A stretch of DNA of 64,000 bases, taken from positions 4,526,001 to 4,590,000 of the forward strand of contig NZ_CP076607.1 of NCBI RefSeq assembly GCF_018966525.1, written 5' to 3'. How positions within the stretch are numbered: position 1 is the stretch's first letter; each line of letters starts with the position of its first letter. A model generated the notes under the pieces. That model searched no databases. It had not been told where the DNA came from and saw only the letters and a program-made list of their open reading frames with translations. A program made the position numbers and the translations under genes. Of the stretch, positions 17,944-26,979 are shown one piece after another. The DNA is from Paenibacillus sophorae. Its GTDB lineage: Bacteria > Bacillota > Bacilli > Paenibacillales > Paenibacillaceae.

Positions 17944-18124
17944 ATTTAGCTAAAAGCCACATAATAAATGAGAAGGTTCTCCGGTTCGAAACAATGGAAG
18001 GAATCAGGTTTAATTTCCCCTGAGCGGCGATGACTCCGAACAGGAAGACCGCCATAACTACAGCCCGAATCGCGGCAGCCGTATTGGCATCCACCGTTTT
18101 CAGGCCGATTTTGCCGAAAATATC
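17944..18124 (-). pseudogene. Decayed fragment of an EamA-type transporter
   Basis: The frame reads DIFGKIGLKTVDANTAAAIR, then AVVMAVFLFGVIAAQGKL and SIVSNRRTFSFIMWLLA. This resembles the first transmembrane repeat of small EamA-family (drug/metabolite superfamily) proteins. There is no N-terminal start region, and the homology dissolves after about 60 codons into unrelated sequence, so it is a remnant. The remaining bases of this 395-bp interval hold the dynamin upstream region and the terminator of the chemotaxis gene. Confidence 0.6.
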
Positions 18125-18128
18125 AAAG

Positions 18129-18171
18129 CGAGGCTATCCCCGTCACCGATCCGGCAAAAGGGAAAGCCTCG
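18129..18171 (-). terminator. Terminator of the chemotaxis receptor gene
   Basis: CGAGGCTTTCCC pairs with GGGGATAGCCTCG on the minus strand, followed by CTTTGATATTTTC. It begins 7 bp after the stop codon. Confidence 0.75.
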
Positions 18172-18177
18172 TCGAAA

Positions 18178-20178
18178 TTACAGCTTGAATCGATCAACCA
18201 GCCCGTGCATTTCCTCCGCCATTCTGGATAAATCCGCCGATGAGGACGATATTTCTTCCATAGAAGCGAGCTGCTCCTGGGCGGCGGCAGAGATATTCTC
18301 CGTTTCGGTCGCATTGGACCGGGCAACGCTAGCGATGGCATCAATGGCCTCGTTCATTTCCGACGCCCCATCGGAAATTTGCAGCACGGTTGATGAGACC
18401 CCGCCGATTTGATCATTCACTTCGTCCACAAACCGCTCGATCTGCGAGAACAGACTGCCGGCGGTTCCCACTGTAAGCATTCCTCCTTTAACTTCTTTTG
18501 TAGAAGCGTCCATAGAGGCCTGAACGTTGATAATCTCTTCCTGAATATTGCCGACCAGCAAGGAGATCTCTTGCGCCGACCGTGCCGACTGGTCGGACAG
18601 CTTCTTCACTTCACTCGCTACCACCGCAAACCCCCGCCCATGCTCACCCGCTCTGGCCGCTTCGATGGAAGCATTCAGTGAGAGCATGCCCGTTTGTCCG
18701 GAAAATTGGGTAATTGCCTGCGTCACTTCACCGATCTTTTGCGAAGTTTGGGATAATACTTGAATAAGCCGCGCCAAATTTTCAACTGAACTGTCGATGG
18801 AATCCATCTGTTCTGCGGCGTTTCCGATGGCTTGAGTGCCTTCCGCCGACAACGTCGCCGTCTTGTTCGAGGTGTCCGCGACCAATTGGGCGGCAGCGGC
18901 GATTTCCTGGATGCGGGCGGTTATTTCATAAACGGTCTGAACCCCTTGTTCCACCGTTCCGACCTGTTTGTCAGCCCCATCCGACATTTTCTCCGTCGCT
19001 CCGGCAATATGCTCGGTAGCCTTGACGGTCTGCTCCGAACTCACCGAGAGCTGCTCCGCCGAAGCTGCCAACTGATCGGACAAATCCCTTACTTCAATAA
19101 GCACTCCTCTCAGTGAATCGATCATAAGATTGAAGGTCGCTCCAAGCTGCCCCAGCTCATCCTTCGATTTCACCTGCACGTGAGTCGACAAGTCTCCCTC
19201 GGCGAGTTTCTCGGACGCTTCCTTGAGTAAACTCAGCGGAGAAGTGATCGAACGGATAATATACAAAATAACGGCCAAACCCGCCGCCATTGCGGCTATT
19301 AGAACAATGAGCGTCGTTCGGAAAATCGGGGCAGCCTCCTGCTTCACTTCATCTATGTACCATGTGCCTGCTACTTTCCATCCGGTCAGAGCATTGGTGA
19401 CAAATATCAATTTCTTAGTCTTTCCGTCCCTTTCGTTAACATATTTCAGTTCGCCCGAACCGGATTTGAACATAGGATCGATAATCCCTATTTTAGCTGT
19501 ATCACCGATGGTTACACCCGGTGCTACCAGATATTTCTTTTGGTTGTCGATCATAATGACATAACCCTGTCTGCCAATTGTCGCACCTTTCACCGATTCG
19601 CTTAACGCCGCCAGACTGAGGCTTGTTCCCACGACTCCCCGTCCGTCTTCCGTCGTTTTGGCTATAGATACAACCGCATTATTCGTTGATGCGGAGATGA
19701 AGGTGTCCGTTACAATGACCTTGCCTTTATTCTCCATAGCCTTGATAAAGAATGGCCTCTTCCTCGGATCGAAACCTTTAGGCAGCGTGACATTGGTTGC
19801 ATTGAGCATAACGCCTTGATCATTGGCGGCATATACGCTCTCCAGGTCGGGATACAGCGCTTTGAAGCTGGCAAGTAACTCCTTCACTTCAGCATTTTCT
19901 GCACCCGGTGTAGAGCCCAAGGCATTGGCGGACACTTGTTGAGATAAAAAATCGATGGCGCTCATTTTTTCACGAATGTTCTTCTCAATCATTTGATTCA
20001 GCAGATCCACATTGGAGTATGCCGAATGCTTTAAGTCATTATCCACTTTGTTTCGTGCGGTAAAATAAGAAGCGCCACCTATCGCCAGACTGGGCAAAAG
20101 CAAAATACATAAAAAAGACAAAATCAGCTTGCTTTTGACCGAATGAAAATTCCACTTCATGCCATACTTTGTTTTCAA
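18178..20178 (-). CDS. Methyl-accepting chemotaxis protein
   Basis: 666 residues from a TTG start with GGGGG about ten bases upstream; an ATG six codons on is the alternative. Architecture: transmembrane helix at about 14-36; extracellular double-Cache ligand domain at about 40-280 (DLESVYAANDQGVMLNATN, FFIKAMENKGKVIVTDTFIS); second helix near 285-305; HAMP (TSPLSLLKEASEKLAEGDLS); then the long cytoplasmic coiled coil with the conserved tip SLNASIEAARAGEHGRGFAVVASEV. It is a transducer for CheA/CheW signalling. The ligand is unknown, although dCache receptors often sense amino or organic acids. It is a single-gene unit. Confidence 0.95.
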   Translation of the reverse strand: MKTKYGMKWNFHSVKSKLILSFLCILLLPSLAIGGASYFTARNKVDNDLKHSAYSNVDLLNQMIEKNIREKMSAIDFLSQQVSANALGSTPGAENAEVKELLASFKALYPDLESVYAANDQGVMLNATNVTLPKGFDPRKRPFFIKAMENKGKVIVTDTFISASTNNAVVSIAKTTEDGRGVVGTSLSLAALSESVKGATIGRQGYVIMIDNQKKYLVAPGVTIGDTAKIGIIDPMFKSGSGELKYVNERDGKTKKLIFVTNALTGWKVAGTWYIDEVKQEAAPIFRTTLIVLIAAMAAGLAVILYIIRSITSPLSLLKEASEKLAEGDLSTHVQVKSKDELGQLGATFNLMIDSLRGVLIEVRDLSDQLAASAEQLSVSSEQTVKATEHIAGATEKMSDGADKQVGTVEQGVQTVYEITARIQEIAAAAQLVADTSNKTATLSAEGTQAIGNAAEQMDSIDSSVENLARLIQVLSQTSQKIGEVTQAITQFSGQTGMLSLNASIEAARAGEHGRGFAVVASEVKKLSDQSARSAQEISLLVGNIQEEIINVQASMDASTKEVKGGMLTVGTAGSLFSQIERFVDEVNDQIGGVSSTVLQISDGASEMNEAIDAIASVARSNATETENISAAAQEQLASMEEISSSSADLSRMAEEMHGLVDRFKL

Positions 20179-20254
20179 CGAAACCCATCCCCCTCATTTC
20201 TGTAAAAGCAAAAATCCCCATTTTCGGTTTGATTTTCTACAAACACTATGGTTT

Positions 20255-20262
20255 ATATCGGT
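20255..20262 (-). promoter_or_regulatory. Possible sigma-D -10 element upstream of the chemotaxis gene
   Basis: On the minus strand ACCGATAT matches 7 of 8 bases of the motility sigma factor -10 box GCCGATAT, 77 bp upstream of the receptor start. No good TAAA -35 element was found at the right spacing, so this is weak. Confidence 0.3.
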
Positions 20263-20330
20263 AAAATCATTCTTGAAAACAATACTTTAAAAAAACAATT
20301 CATATTTCAAAATCCGATCTTCACTAAACC

Positions 20331-20395
20331 AAAAAAGGCTTGCAGAACTGCCATTCAAGCAGTCATACAAGCCCATTGCCAAAGTATACCTGGCA
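20331..20395 (-). ncRNA. Structured leader or small RNA ending in a terminator-like hairpin
   Basis: On the minus strand a TGCCA/TGGCA stem (20391-20395 with 20377-20381) is followed by a two-part hairpin. Its outer arms GGCTTG/CAAGCC (20368-20373 with 20337-20342) enclose ACTGC/GCAGT. A TTTTTT run follows. It sits 153 bp upstream of the chemotaxis gene and after a separate terminator of the preceding gene. It could be the attenuator of a long leader or the 3' end of a small RNA. It lacks the conserved cores of c-di-GMP riboswitches. No family recognised. Confidence 0.45.
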
Positions 20396-20446
20396 GCCAT
20401 TCGCTCCTATCTGAATCATTTTGATTAACGAAAAAGGTCACACTCG

Positions 20447-20481
20447 TAAAAAAAGCGGAGTCCCCTCATCGGGAACTCCGC
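20447..20481 (-). terminator. Terminator after the nth-linked small gene
   Basis: GCGGAGTTCCC pairs with GGGGACTCCGC around GATGA on the minus strand, followed by TTTTTTTAC, 12 bp after the stop at 20493. Confidence 0.88.
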
Positions 20482-20492
20482 CGTTTAGCCGC

Positions 20493-20759
20493 TTAGGCGC
20501 TCTCGAGCACCGGCAGCAGAATTTCAAATACCTTGCCATGCTGAAGGATCGTCAGTCCGCGGGATTTGTCTTTCATAACCACGACTTCGGGCTTTTGCGC
20601 CATGCGCTCCAGGTAATGTTCGGGTACGTCGCCGGAATGGCTGATCGTTACGCCCTCTACTTCCTGCTCCTCGTTCTCTTCCATCGAACTGTCCACTACA
20701 CGGTCAAAAATATCCGAGAACAGCTCAAAATTATCTGTGTATACGGAAATGCATTTCAT
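20493..20759 (-). CDS. Small conserved acidic protein of unknown function
   Basis: 88 residues starting MKCISVYTDNFELFSDIF, with GAAGAGGATGGG upstream. It is acidic (a run of Glu near residue 28) and has a hydrophobic C-terminal strand-rich part (VVVMKDKSRGLTILQHG, FEILLPVL). No membrane segment or known motif is visible. It is 50 bp downstream of nth in the same orientation and ends at a clear terminator, so it is probably cotranscribed with nth. I recognise it only as a protein recurring in Paenibacillus-type genomes; function not assigned. Confidence 0.8.
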   Translation of the reverse strand: MKCISVYTDNFELFSDIFDRVVDSSMEENEEQEVEGVTISHSGDVPEHYLERMAQKPEVVVMKDKSRGLTILQHGKVFEILLPVLESA

Positions 20760-20808
20760 TCTAATCCCATCCTCTTCTTCATATCTGACTTAAAGCGGCC
20801 GCGCTTCA

Positions 20809-21474
20809 CTATTTCTTAGCTTTACTTACCTGCGAGGTTTTCATACGTTTTTTTCCTTCGCGGCATACATCCAGAAGCGGGCATACCTGGCATTTCGGAT
20901 TTTGCGCCTTGCAGTGATATCTCCCAAAAAAAATCAACCGGTGATGCGTCAGCGTCCATTCATTCATCGGGACGGCCTTCATCAGCTTCTTCTCGACTTC
21001 TAGCACGGAATCCTTCCAGCCTGCCAGCCCCAGGCGCTTAGATACCCTCTCAACATGCGTATCCACGGCAATCGCAGGCACGCCGAAGGCGTTGGAAACG
21101 ACCACATTGGCTGTCTTGCGGCCCACTCCCGGAAGTGTTACCAACTGATCATGGGCCTGCGGCACTTCCCCGCCATACTGATCAATCAGAATTGAGCACA
21201 AATTCTGAATATGCTTAGCCTTATTGCGGTAAAGCCCGATCCGGCGTATGTCTTGCTCCAGCTCCTCCAGCGGGACGGAAACATAATCCAGCGGAGCTTT
21301 ATACTTCCGGAATAAGTCCGCAGTGACTTTGTTTACGGTTGCGTCCGTGCACTGGGCCGACAGCAGCACGGCAATCGTCAGCTCGAACGCATTGCTGTGG
21401 TTCAGCTCACAGTCAGCATCCGGAAACATTTCGCCGATCGTATCCAGAATGTGGCGGACATCTGAAATCTTCAT
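20809..21474 (-). CDS. nth: Endonuclease III (base-excision DNA glycosylase/AP lyase)
   Basis: 221 residues with the full HhH-GPD fold. The helix-hairpin-helix is LPGVGRKTANVV, with the catalytic Lys inside it. The catalytic Asp is in VDTHVERVSKRLG. The C-terminal 4Fe-4S loop has the exact C-x6-C-x2-C-x5-C pattern (CKAQNPKCQVCPLLDVC). It removes oxidised pyrimidines. In B. subtilis nth lies right after dnaD; here dnaD is 16 kb away, so nth has been relocated. Confidence 0.97.
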   Translation of the reverse strand: MKISDVRHILDTIGEMFPDADCELNHSNAFELTIAVLLSAQCTDATVNKVTADLFRKYKAPLDYVSVPLEELEQDIRRIGLYRNKAKHIQNLCSILIDQYGGEVPQAHDQLVTLPGVGRKTANVVVSNAFGVPAIAVDTHVERVSKRLGLAGWKDSVLEVEKKLMKAVPMNEWTLTHHRLIFFGRYHCKAQNPKCQVCPLLDVCREGKKRMKTSQVSKAKK

Positions 21475-21607
21475 ATGATGTACCTCACGCGTCAGGTTAT
21501 CGCTCTGCTAGTATAAATGGTTGCACCAACTTATTCAAGGAAAGACCAATGAAGTATGTATTATAGCCGGGTGGTCCCATACATTACAAGATTGTATCCT
21601 CTTCCTC

Positions 21608-21648
21608 AAAAAAACGTCCCGACGCAGGGAAGCCATGCGTCAGGACGG
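21608..21648 (-). terminator. Terminator of the SLH-domain gene
   Basis: CGTCC-T-GACGCA pairs with TGCGTC-G-GGACG on the minus strand, followed by TTTTTTTGAGG, about 27 bp past the stop at 21675. Confidence 0.9.
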
Positions 21649-21674
21649 TATCTCTCGCGGAAAGCCGCCATTCC

Positions 21675-24428
21675 TTACTGCTTCACAATTTCAACCACGA
21701 CATTGTTATTCAAATATACTGCAATTTTATCATTTTCTTTGAGAGATTGCACGGACAAAGTCGTGTCGCCTTGGTGAATGTATACGTTAGGCGACAGGAT
21801 AAACCGGTAATTTTCGTCATTTACGTTATCTCGCTTGACGACAATACGGCCAGCGGCTGCATCATAGCTCGAAAAGTAGCGGGTCTGAACGGGCAGTATG
21901 CGCACAATCGTCGTTCCGTCAGCATCCTTGCGGACCTCCGCTCTTTCGGATAAAGACAGTGACCCCAGTGCTGTGGAAGTGCCATTATCTCGGACAATTT
22001 TGACACTCCCCCCCGTTCCGAAGGCTTGGGCTGCGCCCGTATAGTCTTTAACGCTCAATGTCCCGGCTGCGGCGTCAATGGCTGTTACCTGGCCTGTCGT
22101 CAGCTTTACGGATTGAATCGACAATGGGGAACTTCCAAGCGCGCTGACATTCACATAGTCTCCGGCTTTGAGATCGCTCAGCTTGATCGTCTGTCCGGTC
22201 TCGTCGGTCAGCGGAATGGCGAGCGTGTAAATATCGATATTCCCTCCGGATGTCTTGACGCCCAATTTGTTGTTCGCCGCGTCGACATACGCAAGTTGAA
22301 GCTGCTGGGATGTCTTCACTTTCAATGAAGTCAGGACATCCTGGCTTGGCATGAGGAAGCCGGTTACGACACTGCCAACAGATACGTCGGTAATGGATAG
22401 ACCAGTCCGTCCGAACATCTCGACAATCGGCGGATACGGCAGGGTCAAGGAACGGCCGTCAGTCGTTTTCAGTACAAGCGTTCTTGTAGAGGTATTGACC
22501 GAGGCTAAGGTACCTTCATATTTACTTACAATTTCCAGGGAAAGCGTTCGCTGGCCAAGTGCGCTAATATTCAGCTTTTGGTTCTCTGTGAGCATCGAAG
22601 CAATATTGCTCAGCGTTGGCACATTACCGAAATCGTTGATGAACTTTGTATTCTCATCGAGCTGATAGACACGCGCTTGATTGTTGCTGCCCATGACCGT
22701 CAGCAGTTTGGTCTTGAAGTTGTAGCTGACGACCGACGTTCCGAACAGCTGCTCCAGCTTGCGGCCGACTACGGCGATCTTTGTTACCTGGTCGCTGCCG
22801 TTTAATGTCAGTTCCACAGTGTCGCCGTATGTCGCGTCGGCAATGAGATCCGACGTAGCCGGTTTGGCATAGCCCGGGATGACGATGGCGGTGCTAGCCG
22901 CAAGCAGTTGGACGCCGCGCGTGCCATCCGCTTTCTTGTAGACTACGGAGGAACCGTTCAGATCAGTGAGCATTCCCTGTACCGTCCGTTCTACCGCCTG
23001 CGTCACCTCAACGGAAACGATCAGATTGTCCACAATCTTATAATTAACCGCAGAGCCCGCTTTCAGTTCAGAAGGCACCAGAATGGCCTTCTGATAGCTG
23101 AATAGGGCGCTGTCCGCCCATTTGAATGTTTCATCCGTTCCGGAAGCGTTCGTGAAGGTTATCGTCTTGGCGGTAAGGTCAATGCTTTTGAGCGTTCCGG
23201 ATGCGGTTTTGTTGACGACTCCCGAAGTGACCTGAACTTTAAGAATCTTGTTCTGTCCTGTAAATGTCTCTCGTGTAATCGCCACGATACTATCCTCCGA
23301 AATCGAAGAAGCTGCAATGGCGCTGCCCCCCGCATCCACGAAGGAAGTGGCATTATCGAAGGCATACTCCGGATATCCGTCGGCATTTTTCAGCCACAGC
23401 TTATTGCTGCTTACAGACAATCTCGCGAATGTGCCTTGAATTGTCTCGACCTGCGGTTTCGGATCATTCAGTTCTACATAGGAAGCCGTTCCGTTCTTGC
23501 CAATGACCGTGACTTTAGTATAAGGCTGGATATTGTTCAGCGAGATCGCCGTTTCGGCGGCGCTGCTGAAATAAGCCGTCCCGGAGTTCAAGGAGTACAC
23601 GGCATTGGAGGCACCGCTATATAGTGTCATTTTGCCTTCTTTTACTTCGGTTACGATACCGCTTGACGTATTATTGTAGACCGCCGCCGAATGAGCTTCC
23701 GCCCGGCTGAAGAAGGTGGCGAGCTGTGCCCGCGTAACTTCTCCCTGTGGATTGAAAATATTCCCGCTCAGCCCGTTCGTCAGTCCAAGGTCGATGGCAG
23801 CGTTGATATATCCCCGTTTATCGATGGAAATCTTGGCGTCATCCGCAAACCCCGATGGTTCGCTGGCGACTGCCTGCGCATCTGACGTCTTGCCGAGGGC
23901 ACGGATCAACAGCTCGGCGATCCATTCGCGGGTAGCCTTGCGTGTACCCCAGGACGTCTTCAGATTCTCGGCAGCCATTTCCGTCGTTTTGTCCAGCACG
24001 TTCCGCTGGAAGGCCAGCACGACATAAGGCTTGTAATAATTGGAGACGTCAAAGCCGGTCGGCAGCGCCGTCGCCGTCCCGCCCGAAGCCTGGTCGTCCA
24101 GCTTCATGAAACGCAAAGCCATTAGCACAGCTTCCTGTTGGGTAACTGGGTCCCCCGGACGAAACTTTCCGTTGTTGCCTATAATGATTTCCTGTGCGGC
24201 CAATTTGTAGATATGCTTCTCAGCCCAAAAGCCGGAGTTTACATCGGAGAAAGCTCCTGTCCTCACTGCACTCGGCGTCGATGCGGCCACAGCTGTGTTC
24301 CCGGCGGGTGCACTGTCTGCCAATACCGTCCCCGCACCGCCAAACGCAATCGCCCCGGCGAGCAGGACGGATATAGCTTTCTTAGTATATCCCTTACAGT
24401 AATAGTTGTACTTGTTAAGTCCAGACAA
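21675..24428 (-). CDS. Large S-layer-homology (SLH) domain surface protein
   Basis: 917 residues if translation begins at TTG 24428, 11 bases after AGAGGGG; the open frame continues upstream without a ribosome site. The signal peptide ends at VLADS. Three SLH repeats follow at about residues 50-245: SDVNSGFWAEKHIYKLAAQE, then the YYKPYVVLAFQRNVL region, then INAAIDLGLTNGLSGNIF with the VTRAQLATFFSRA end. These anchor to pyruvylated secondary cell-wall polymer. The remaining 650 residues are beta-rich, Ser/Thr-rich repeats with no catalytic motif recognised, so it is probably a structural or cell-wall-attached protein. It is followed by a strong terminator. Confidence 0.9.
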   Translation of the reverse strand: MSGLNKYNYYCKGYTKKAISVLLAGAIAFGGAGTVLADSAPAGNTAVAASTPSAVRTGAFSDVNSGFWAEKHIYKLAAQEIIIGNNGKFRPGDPVTQQEAVLMALRFMKLDDQASGGTATALPTGFDVSNYYKPYVVLAFQRNVLDKTTEMAAENLKTSWGTRKATREWIAELLIRALGKTSDAQAVASEPSGFADDAKISIDKRGYINAAIDLGLTNGLSGNIFNPQGEVTRAQLATFFSRAEAHSAAVYNNTSSGIVTEVKEGKMTLYSGASNAVYSLNSGTAYFSSAAETAISLNNIQPYTKVTVIGKNGTASYVELNDPKPQVETIQGTFARLSVSSNKLWLKNADGYPEYAFDNATSFVDAGGSAIAASSISEDSIVAITRETFTGQNKILKVQVTSGVVNKTASGTLKSIDLTAKTITFTNASGTDETFKWADSALFSYQKAILVPSELKAGSAVNYKIVDNLIVSVEVTQAVERTVQGMLTDLNGSSVVYKKADGTRGVQLLAASTAIVIPGYAKPATSDLIADATYGDTVELTLNGSDQVTKIAVVGRKLEQLFGTSVVSYNFKTKLLTVMGSNNQARVYQLDENTKFINDFGNVPTLSNIASMLTENQKLNISALGQRTLSLEIVSKYEGTLASVNTSTRTLVLKTTDGRSLTLPYPPIVEMFGRTGLSITDVSVGSVVTGFLMPSQDVLTSLKVKTSQQLQLAYVDAANNKLGVKTSGGNIDIYTLAIPLTDETGQTIKLSDLKAGDYVNVSALGSSPLSIQSVKLTTGQVTAIDAAAGTLSVKDYTGAAQAFGTGGSVKIVRDNGTSTALGSLSLSERAEVRKDADGTTIVRILPVQTRYFSSYDAAAGRIVVKRDNVNDENYRFILSPNVYIHQGDTTLSVQSLKENDKIAVYLNNNVVVEIVKQ

Positions 24429-24514
24429 TTTGGAATGTTCCCCTCTCTGCAAATAGATAAACCGTCCCTGTCATTAGCGAATTCGACATGCCGCCGCCCT
24501 TTTCCTGCGTTGGC

Positions 24515-25177
24515 TTACTGACTGTTCTCTCTGGTCATCGGATGCAGCAGATCTGCATGGCCCATCAGGCTTTCAACCTGCTCCCCATCAACCAGCAGTT
24601 CAATGCTCTGAACCTCCTGAAATTGGAACAGCGTCTTAGTCAGCGCGCTGAGGGCGAAAGATTCGCCTCCGGCCCCTAGCTGAGCCTCTGCCGGTTTGTG
24701 AATATCCATCACGATTTGCCCGTTCTCGAACTTCAGAGACTTCAGTTCCATTTTGCCCCATAGAGAGATCAGGTCCGTGTTATCGCTTTTTTGCAGCGCT
24801 TTGAAAGCTTCGGTGTATTTTTCGGTGTCGTTCTTATAAGCAATGTCCGCCTTTGCCGGCTTCAGATCCATCATTTGAGAATCCGTGTAATAGACATCGA
24901 TAGTTTGGCTCTGCTTATCCTCCGCCGGCGCAACGCTCGGTGACGGCTCAGCTGAAGGACTCTCATTTCCTGCCGTCGGCTGCTCCGTTATATCCGGAAC
25001 AGCACTGTCCATAGGCTGCTGCGAAGCTTCAACATTCCCTTCAGCACCGCTGACAATAGCAGGTGAAGCGATGCCTCCCTCATTTGCAGGCGCTGCAGAT
25101 GGCTTGTCGCCGCATCCTGCCAGCACAAGCAGAAGAGCCGACGCTATACCGATGATCCCCATTTTTTTATTCAACAT
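24515..25177 (-). CDS. GerMN-domain lipoprotein
   Basis: 220 residues, start behind GGGAGGCGTTGAA. The lipobox is LAGC (about residues 19-22), followed by a Pro/Ser/Glu/Ala-rich spacer (about 25-90). A GerMN (sporulation/germination GerM-type) domain starts at IDVYYTDSQ; it has LKFENGQIVMDI and the C-terminal core LFQFQEVQSIELLVDGEQVESLMGH. GerMN domains occur in GerM and in cell-wall lipoproteins and are thought to bind peptidoglycan or mediate envelope assembly. It lies between the SLH gene and two amidases, so envelope remodelling is likely. Confidence 0.85.
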   Translation of the reverse strand: MLNKKMGIIGIASALLLVLAGCGDKPSAAPANEGGIASPAIVSGAEGNVEASQQPMDSAVPDITEQPTAGNESPSAEPSPSVAPAEDKQSQTIDVYYTDSQMMDLKPAKADIAYKNDTEKYTEAFKALQKSDNTDLISLWGKMELKSLKFENGQIVMDIHKPAEAQLGAGGESFALSALTKTLFQFQEVQSIELLVDGEQVESLMGHADLLHPMTRENSQ

Positions 25178-25314
25178 TTCAACGCCTCCCTGTAGAATTA
25201 TGCAGTGTGCAAATCTTGTAAATCTATAAGAAGGGGCAGACCTATCCGAAAATCATCCTCTATCCCTGCATGGGCAGAAGCCTGACTTTACGGCGTCAGT
25301 CTGCCGCGAGGCTG

Positions 25315-26814
25315 TTAGCTGATGCCCAGGTACTCCTTGATTCCGCTCACAATCGCTGCGGCCACCTTATCTTGCAAAGCTTCCGTAAATAGGAGAGCTT
25401 CGTCTTTTTTGTTGCTGAGATAGCCGGCTTCCAGCAGAATCGCCGGCATCTTCGTTTCACGAATAACATGAAAATTGCCGTACTGCACGCCCCGGTCACT
25501 CAAACCGGTTGCCTGCACCAAATATTTATGCATAACAGCGGCAAACGCCTTGCTCTCATCCCGCTTATAATACGTCTCTGTGCCGCTGGCAGCTGTAGTG
25601 GGGCTGCTGTTGGCATGAACCGAAATGAACAGGTCTGCGTTCAAGTTATTGGCGATAGCCGCCCGGTCCTTGAGTTCAAGGAAAGTATCATCGCTGCGCG
25701 TCAGCACAACTTCGATATTTGCCTCCTGCTTCAGCAGCGCCTCTGCTTTGAGGACTACCGCCAGATTGAAGTTCTTCTCGTATTTCCCTGTGACCCCGAC
25801 CGCGCCGGAATCCTTGGCACCGTGCCCGGCATCCAGTACAACGAGCTTCTTGCCTCCCCTGTCAGGAGGGCCCGTGGTTACATCCGCCCCGGTTCCGGCA
25901 GCAGCAGCAGCCAGCCCCCCTGTGCCATTCAGGTCAATGATGGCCAGCTTCGACGACGAATCGGTCGCGGATAAGCTGTAACCGAAATCTTTTGACCCAC
26001 TCAGTTCGATGACGAACCGCACCATATAAGGATTGCTGCTGTATAAGGAATAGCGGATTTCCTTAACATCCGGGTATCCTGTCGCATCAAGCGTGCTCTT
26101 CTGATCGGGCGGCAGGTTCTGTCCAGACGCGAACGAATCGGAGAAGGAAGCATTTGGAATATCGACCACGATTCGAGCGGGACCATCCAGAACGGAAAGC
26201 TTTGGCGCCGAATCACCGGATATCGCGATGAGAAGCTGGTTATTGCTAAAGCTTACACCGTTAACCTTCGTTAAATTACTTGCGGAGCCGTTCAGCGGCA
26301 CTTCCGGGCTTGTCCCGTCTCCCGATGAACTGCCGTCTGTGGATGGAGTGTTGTCTGTAGACGAACTGTCGTCAGCTGAAGTCTGTGGCGTCGTAATCGT
26401 TACGGTCTTCTCCTTGTTATCCCATTCCACCTTTAACCCGAACTGCTCGGAAATGAAACGGATTGGCACAAGCGAGGTATCGTTCCTCAGGACGGGGGCC
26501 TCATTAAGAGGTACCTCATTACCGTCGACTATCGCTGTTTTTTGGCCGACCACCAGCGAGATCACTTTCCCTTGCTGGCTGATCGTCACCGTCTTGGCGT
26601 TCTGGTTCCAGTCCACTTTGTATCCCAAGCTTTGGACAATCATCCGTAGTGGCACCATAACGGTACCGTTCACATTCTCGACCGGGACGCTTTGTCCTGC
26701 GGTCAATTCCTTGCCGTCGAGGAAAATCTTGTTGTTTCCAGTAGCGGCATGTCCATTTTCCGGCTTAACGAGTACGAACAATAGCACGAGCAGCAAAAAA
26801 CTTAATTTCTTCAT
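25315..26814 (-). CDS. N-acetylmuramoyl-L-alanine amidase with copper-amine-oxidase-like and AMIN domains
   Basis: 499 residues with a signal peptide (MKKLSFLLLVLLFVLV). Residues about 30-145 form a copper amine oxidase N-terminal-like stalk (PVENVNGTVMVPLRMIVQSLGYKVDW, SLVPIRFISEQFGLKVEWD). A Ser/Asp/Thr linker follows, then an AMIN domain at about 180-300 (RIVVDIPNASF, IRYSLYSSNPYMVRFVIEL). Amidase_3 is at about 325-497: zinc-binding His in VLDAGHGAKDSGAVG, Glu in KYEKNFNLAVVLK, His in LFISVHANSS, and the catalytic Glu region AILLEAGYLSNKKDE. It cleaves the lactyl-Ala bond of peptidoglycan outside the cell. It is 165 bp downstream of its paralogue. Confidence 0.95.
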   Translation of the reverse strand: MKKLSFLLLVLLFVLVKPENGHAATGNNKIFLDGKELTAGQSVPVENVNGTVMVPLRMIVQSLGYKVDWNQNAKTVTISQQGKVISLVVGQKTAIVDGNEVPLNEAPVLRNDTSLVPIRFISEQFGLKVEWDNKEKTVTITTPQTSADDSSSTDNTPSTDGSSSGDGTSPEVPLNGSASNLTKVNGVSFSNNQLLIAISGDSAPKLSVLDGPARIVVDIPNASFSDSFASGQNLPPDQKSTLDATGYPDVKEIRYSLYSSNPYMVRFVIELSGSKDFGYSLSATDSSSKLAIIDLNGTGGLAAAAAGTGADVTTGPPDRGGKKLVVLDAGHGAKDSGAVGVTGKYEKNFNLAVVLKAEALLKQEANIEVVLTRSDDTFLELKDRAAIANNLNADLFISVHANSSPTTAASGTETYYKRDESKAFAAVMHKYLVQATGLSDRGVQYGNFHVIRETKMPAILLEAGYLSNKKDEALLFTEALQDKVAAAIVSGIKEYLGIS

Positions 26815-26979
26815 TCTTCACCTCTAGGAATCTTGTATTCCGCCCCGGAACGGCGTTCTATGGTGGCATCCGTCGACGACCTTTGACATTAATTAGACGC
26901 CGGGCTCCCTGAAAAGTTGCGAAAGATTTCCAGCCCATCCGGCGTCTAAGTAGATCGCTGCTCCTTCTTGTGGATGAGC

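Noticed and set aside
17813..18094. 93-codon minus-strand frame as a functional small membrane protein
   Set aside because: Only its first 50 codons resemble EamA proteins, the start is an internal valine position of that family, and the tail is unrelated.
20331..20395. c-di-GMP riboswitch upstream of the chemotaxis gene
   Set aside because: The conserved GEMM core and tetraloop-receptor sequences are absent.
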